Under the pieces are notes generated by a model. That model searched no databases and was not told where the DNA came from. It saw only the letters and a list, made by a program, of their open reading frames with translations. This document shows positions 63,303-64,000 of a stretch of 64,000 nucleotides of DNA, in pieces. Source of the DNA: Flavobacterium lipolyticum (lineage in GTDB: Bacteria; Bacteroidota; Bacteroidia; Flavobacteriales; Flavobacteriaceae); contig NZ_JAJJMN010000001.1 in assembly GCF_020905335.1 (NCBI RefSeq), forward strand, positions 2,480,001 to 2,544,000, read 5' to 3'. Position 1 is the first letter of the stretch. Each line of letters begins with the position of its first letter. A program made the translations under genes and the position numbers.

Positions 63303-64000
63303 ATGCCAAAAAAGATAATAGAAAATAGCGAAAATTACCAGCCCGGACTTTCAATTGACTGTGTCATTTTTGGATTTCATGACAATCAGCTAAAAGTTTT
63401 ACTCATTAAAACTCCATTTGATGAAAAATGGTCCTTGCCCGGAGGATTTATACCCATTGAAGAAGATATTGACACCGCAGCCGTGACCGTTTTAAAGGAA
63501 CGTACCGGAATGCAGGGGATTTTTTTAAGACAGTTTGCTACTTTTGGCCGCGTCAAACGAAACGATCTGGATTTTGGGAATGCCGTACTGGATCACTATG
63601 ATATTTCCAGAGAAGACGGAAAATGGTTTACTCAGCGTTTTATAACCATTGGATATTATGCCTTAATCGATTTTTTAAAAGCAGTTCCGCAAAAAGAAAA
63701 CAGTCAGGAGATTATAGAATGGATCGATCATAAAGAAGTTCCCGAACTTATCCTGGATCATAGAGAAATTCTGGATAAAGCCCTGAATACTCTTAGAATC
63801 GAGTTGAATTTAATGCCGGTGGGTTACAATTTGTTGCCCGAAAAATTTACAATTCCACAGCTGCAAAAGCTGTATGAAACGATTTTGGATCGAAAATTAG
63901 ACAGACGAAACTTTCTGCGTAAAATTACCAATATCGGAATTCTGAATAAACTGGACGAAAAGAAAAGCAATGTGGCGCACAAAGCCCCAAACTTATATAC
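63303..64000 (+). CDS. Nudix-related transcriptional regulator (3' end outside window)
   Basis: At least 232 codons are visible and the frame runs off the window. The N-terminal 150 residues form a Nudix domain (CVIFGFHDNQLKVLLIKTPFDEKWSLPGGFIPIEEDIDTAA). The usual Nudix box REUxEEx is degenerate (TVLKERTGMQG), suggesting ligand sensing rather than hydrolysis. A winged-helix-like domain follows (NLLPEKFTIPQLQKLYETIL, DRRNFLRKI). This layout matches NrtR-type regulators, which in Bacteroidetes control sugar genes such as arabinose use. The controlled genes probably lie to the right of the window. The ATG is the first in frame after an in-frame stop. Confidence 0.85.
   Translation, partial: MPKKIIENSENYQPGLSIDCVIFGFHDNQLKVLLIKTPFDEKWSLPGGFIPIEEDIDTAAVTVLKERTGMQGIFLRQFATFGRVKRNDLDFGNAVLDHYDISREDGKWFTQRFITIGYYALIDFLKAVPQKENSQEIIEWIDHKEVPELILDHREILDKALNTLRIELNLMPVGYNLLPEKFTIPQLQKLYETILDRKLDRRNFLRKITNIGILNKLDEKKSNVAHKAPNLY

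Overview
The window comes from a member of the Bacteroidetes, almost certainly Flavobacterium or a close relative. The evidence is AT-rich DNA, gliding and type IX secretion genes (gldD, gldE, gldJ, porU, porV), a SusC/SusD pair, few Shine-Dalgarno sequences, and several promoters matching the Bacteroidetes pattern TTG-N(17-23)-TAnnTTTG. No rRNA, tRNA, CRISPR array, prophage or transposase gene was seen.

Layout, left half. 1-1101 is the 3' part of a penicillin-binding protein 1C gene. 1239-2740 is a hipBA-type toxin-antitoxin pair with a palindrome in its leader. 2916-5143 holds an RNase G-type ribonuclease, a 30-residue very basic peptide gene and an HU-type DNA-binding protein. 5284-8690 is a mutY-ssb-gldE-gldD cluster. 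8691-12950 is a loose, repeat-rich stretch with small or accessory genes: an 80-aa membrane ORF between two copies of a 213-bp repeat, a VOC protein, a heavy-metal-domain lipoprotein, an EamA transporter and a 77-aa hypothetical protein. 12951-16333 is a pair of M16 peptidases, followed by rplU-rpmA, an unknown membrane protein, a serine hydrolase with an AraC regulator, a large AsmA-like protein, MiaE, a glycosyltransferase and an M1 aminopeptidase.

Layout, right half. 28719-31371 encodes pyruvate dehydrogenase E2 and E1-alpha, then come cdd and the porV/porU genes divergent from gldJ, then murF. 40512-59169 is a polysaccharide-utilisation locus (PUL). A membrane-spanning propeller/Y_Y_Y/LuxR-type regulator is divergent from susC-susD, which are followed by two GH30 enzymes, a GH3, a GH5 with a CBM6-like tail, an endonuclease/exonuclease/phosphatase-family protein and a second GH3. 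GH30 plus GH3 next to SusCD resembles the known Bacteroides beta-1,6-glucan locus, so the likely substrate is a beta-1,6- or mixed beta-1,3/1,6-glucan (inference). A 17-bp perfect direct repeat spaced by 33 bp in the regulator-susC gap is a good candidate regulator-binding site. A terminator after susD separates the transport genes from the enzymes.

59190-60403 is a roughly 352-bp tandem array of nested inverted repeats. It is followed by a transglutaminase-like DUF3857 protein with no signal peptide, an 85-aa hypothetical ORF and a Nudix-type regulator cut by the window edge. Several families of non-coding repeats recur in the intergenic spaces and are the most unusual sequence feature here. 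I found no clearly new multi-gene system. The best leads are the repeat families, the candidate PUL operator, the 30-aa basic peptide and the zinc-link-free RNase G.
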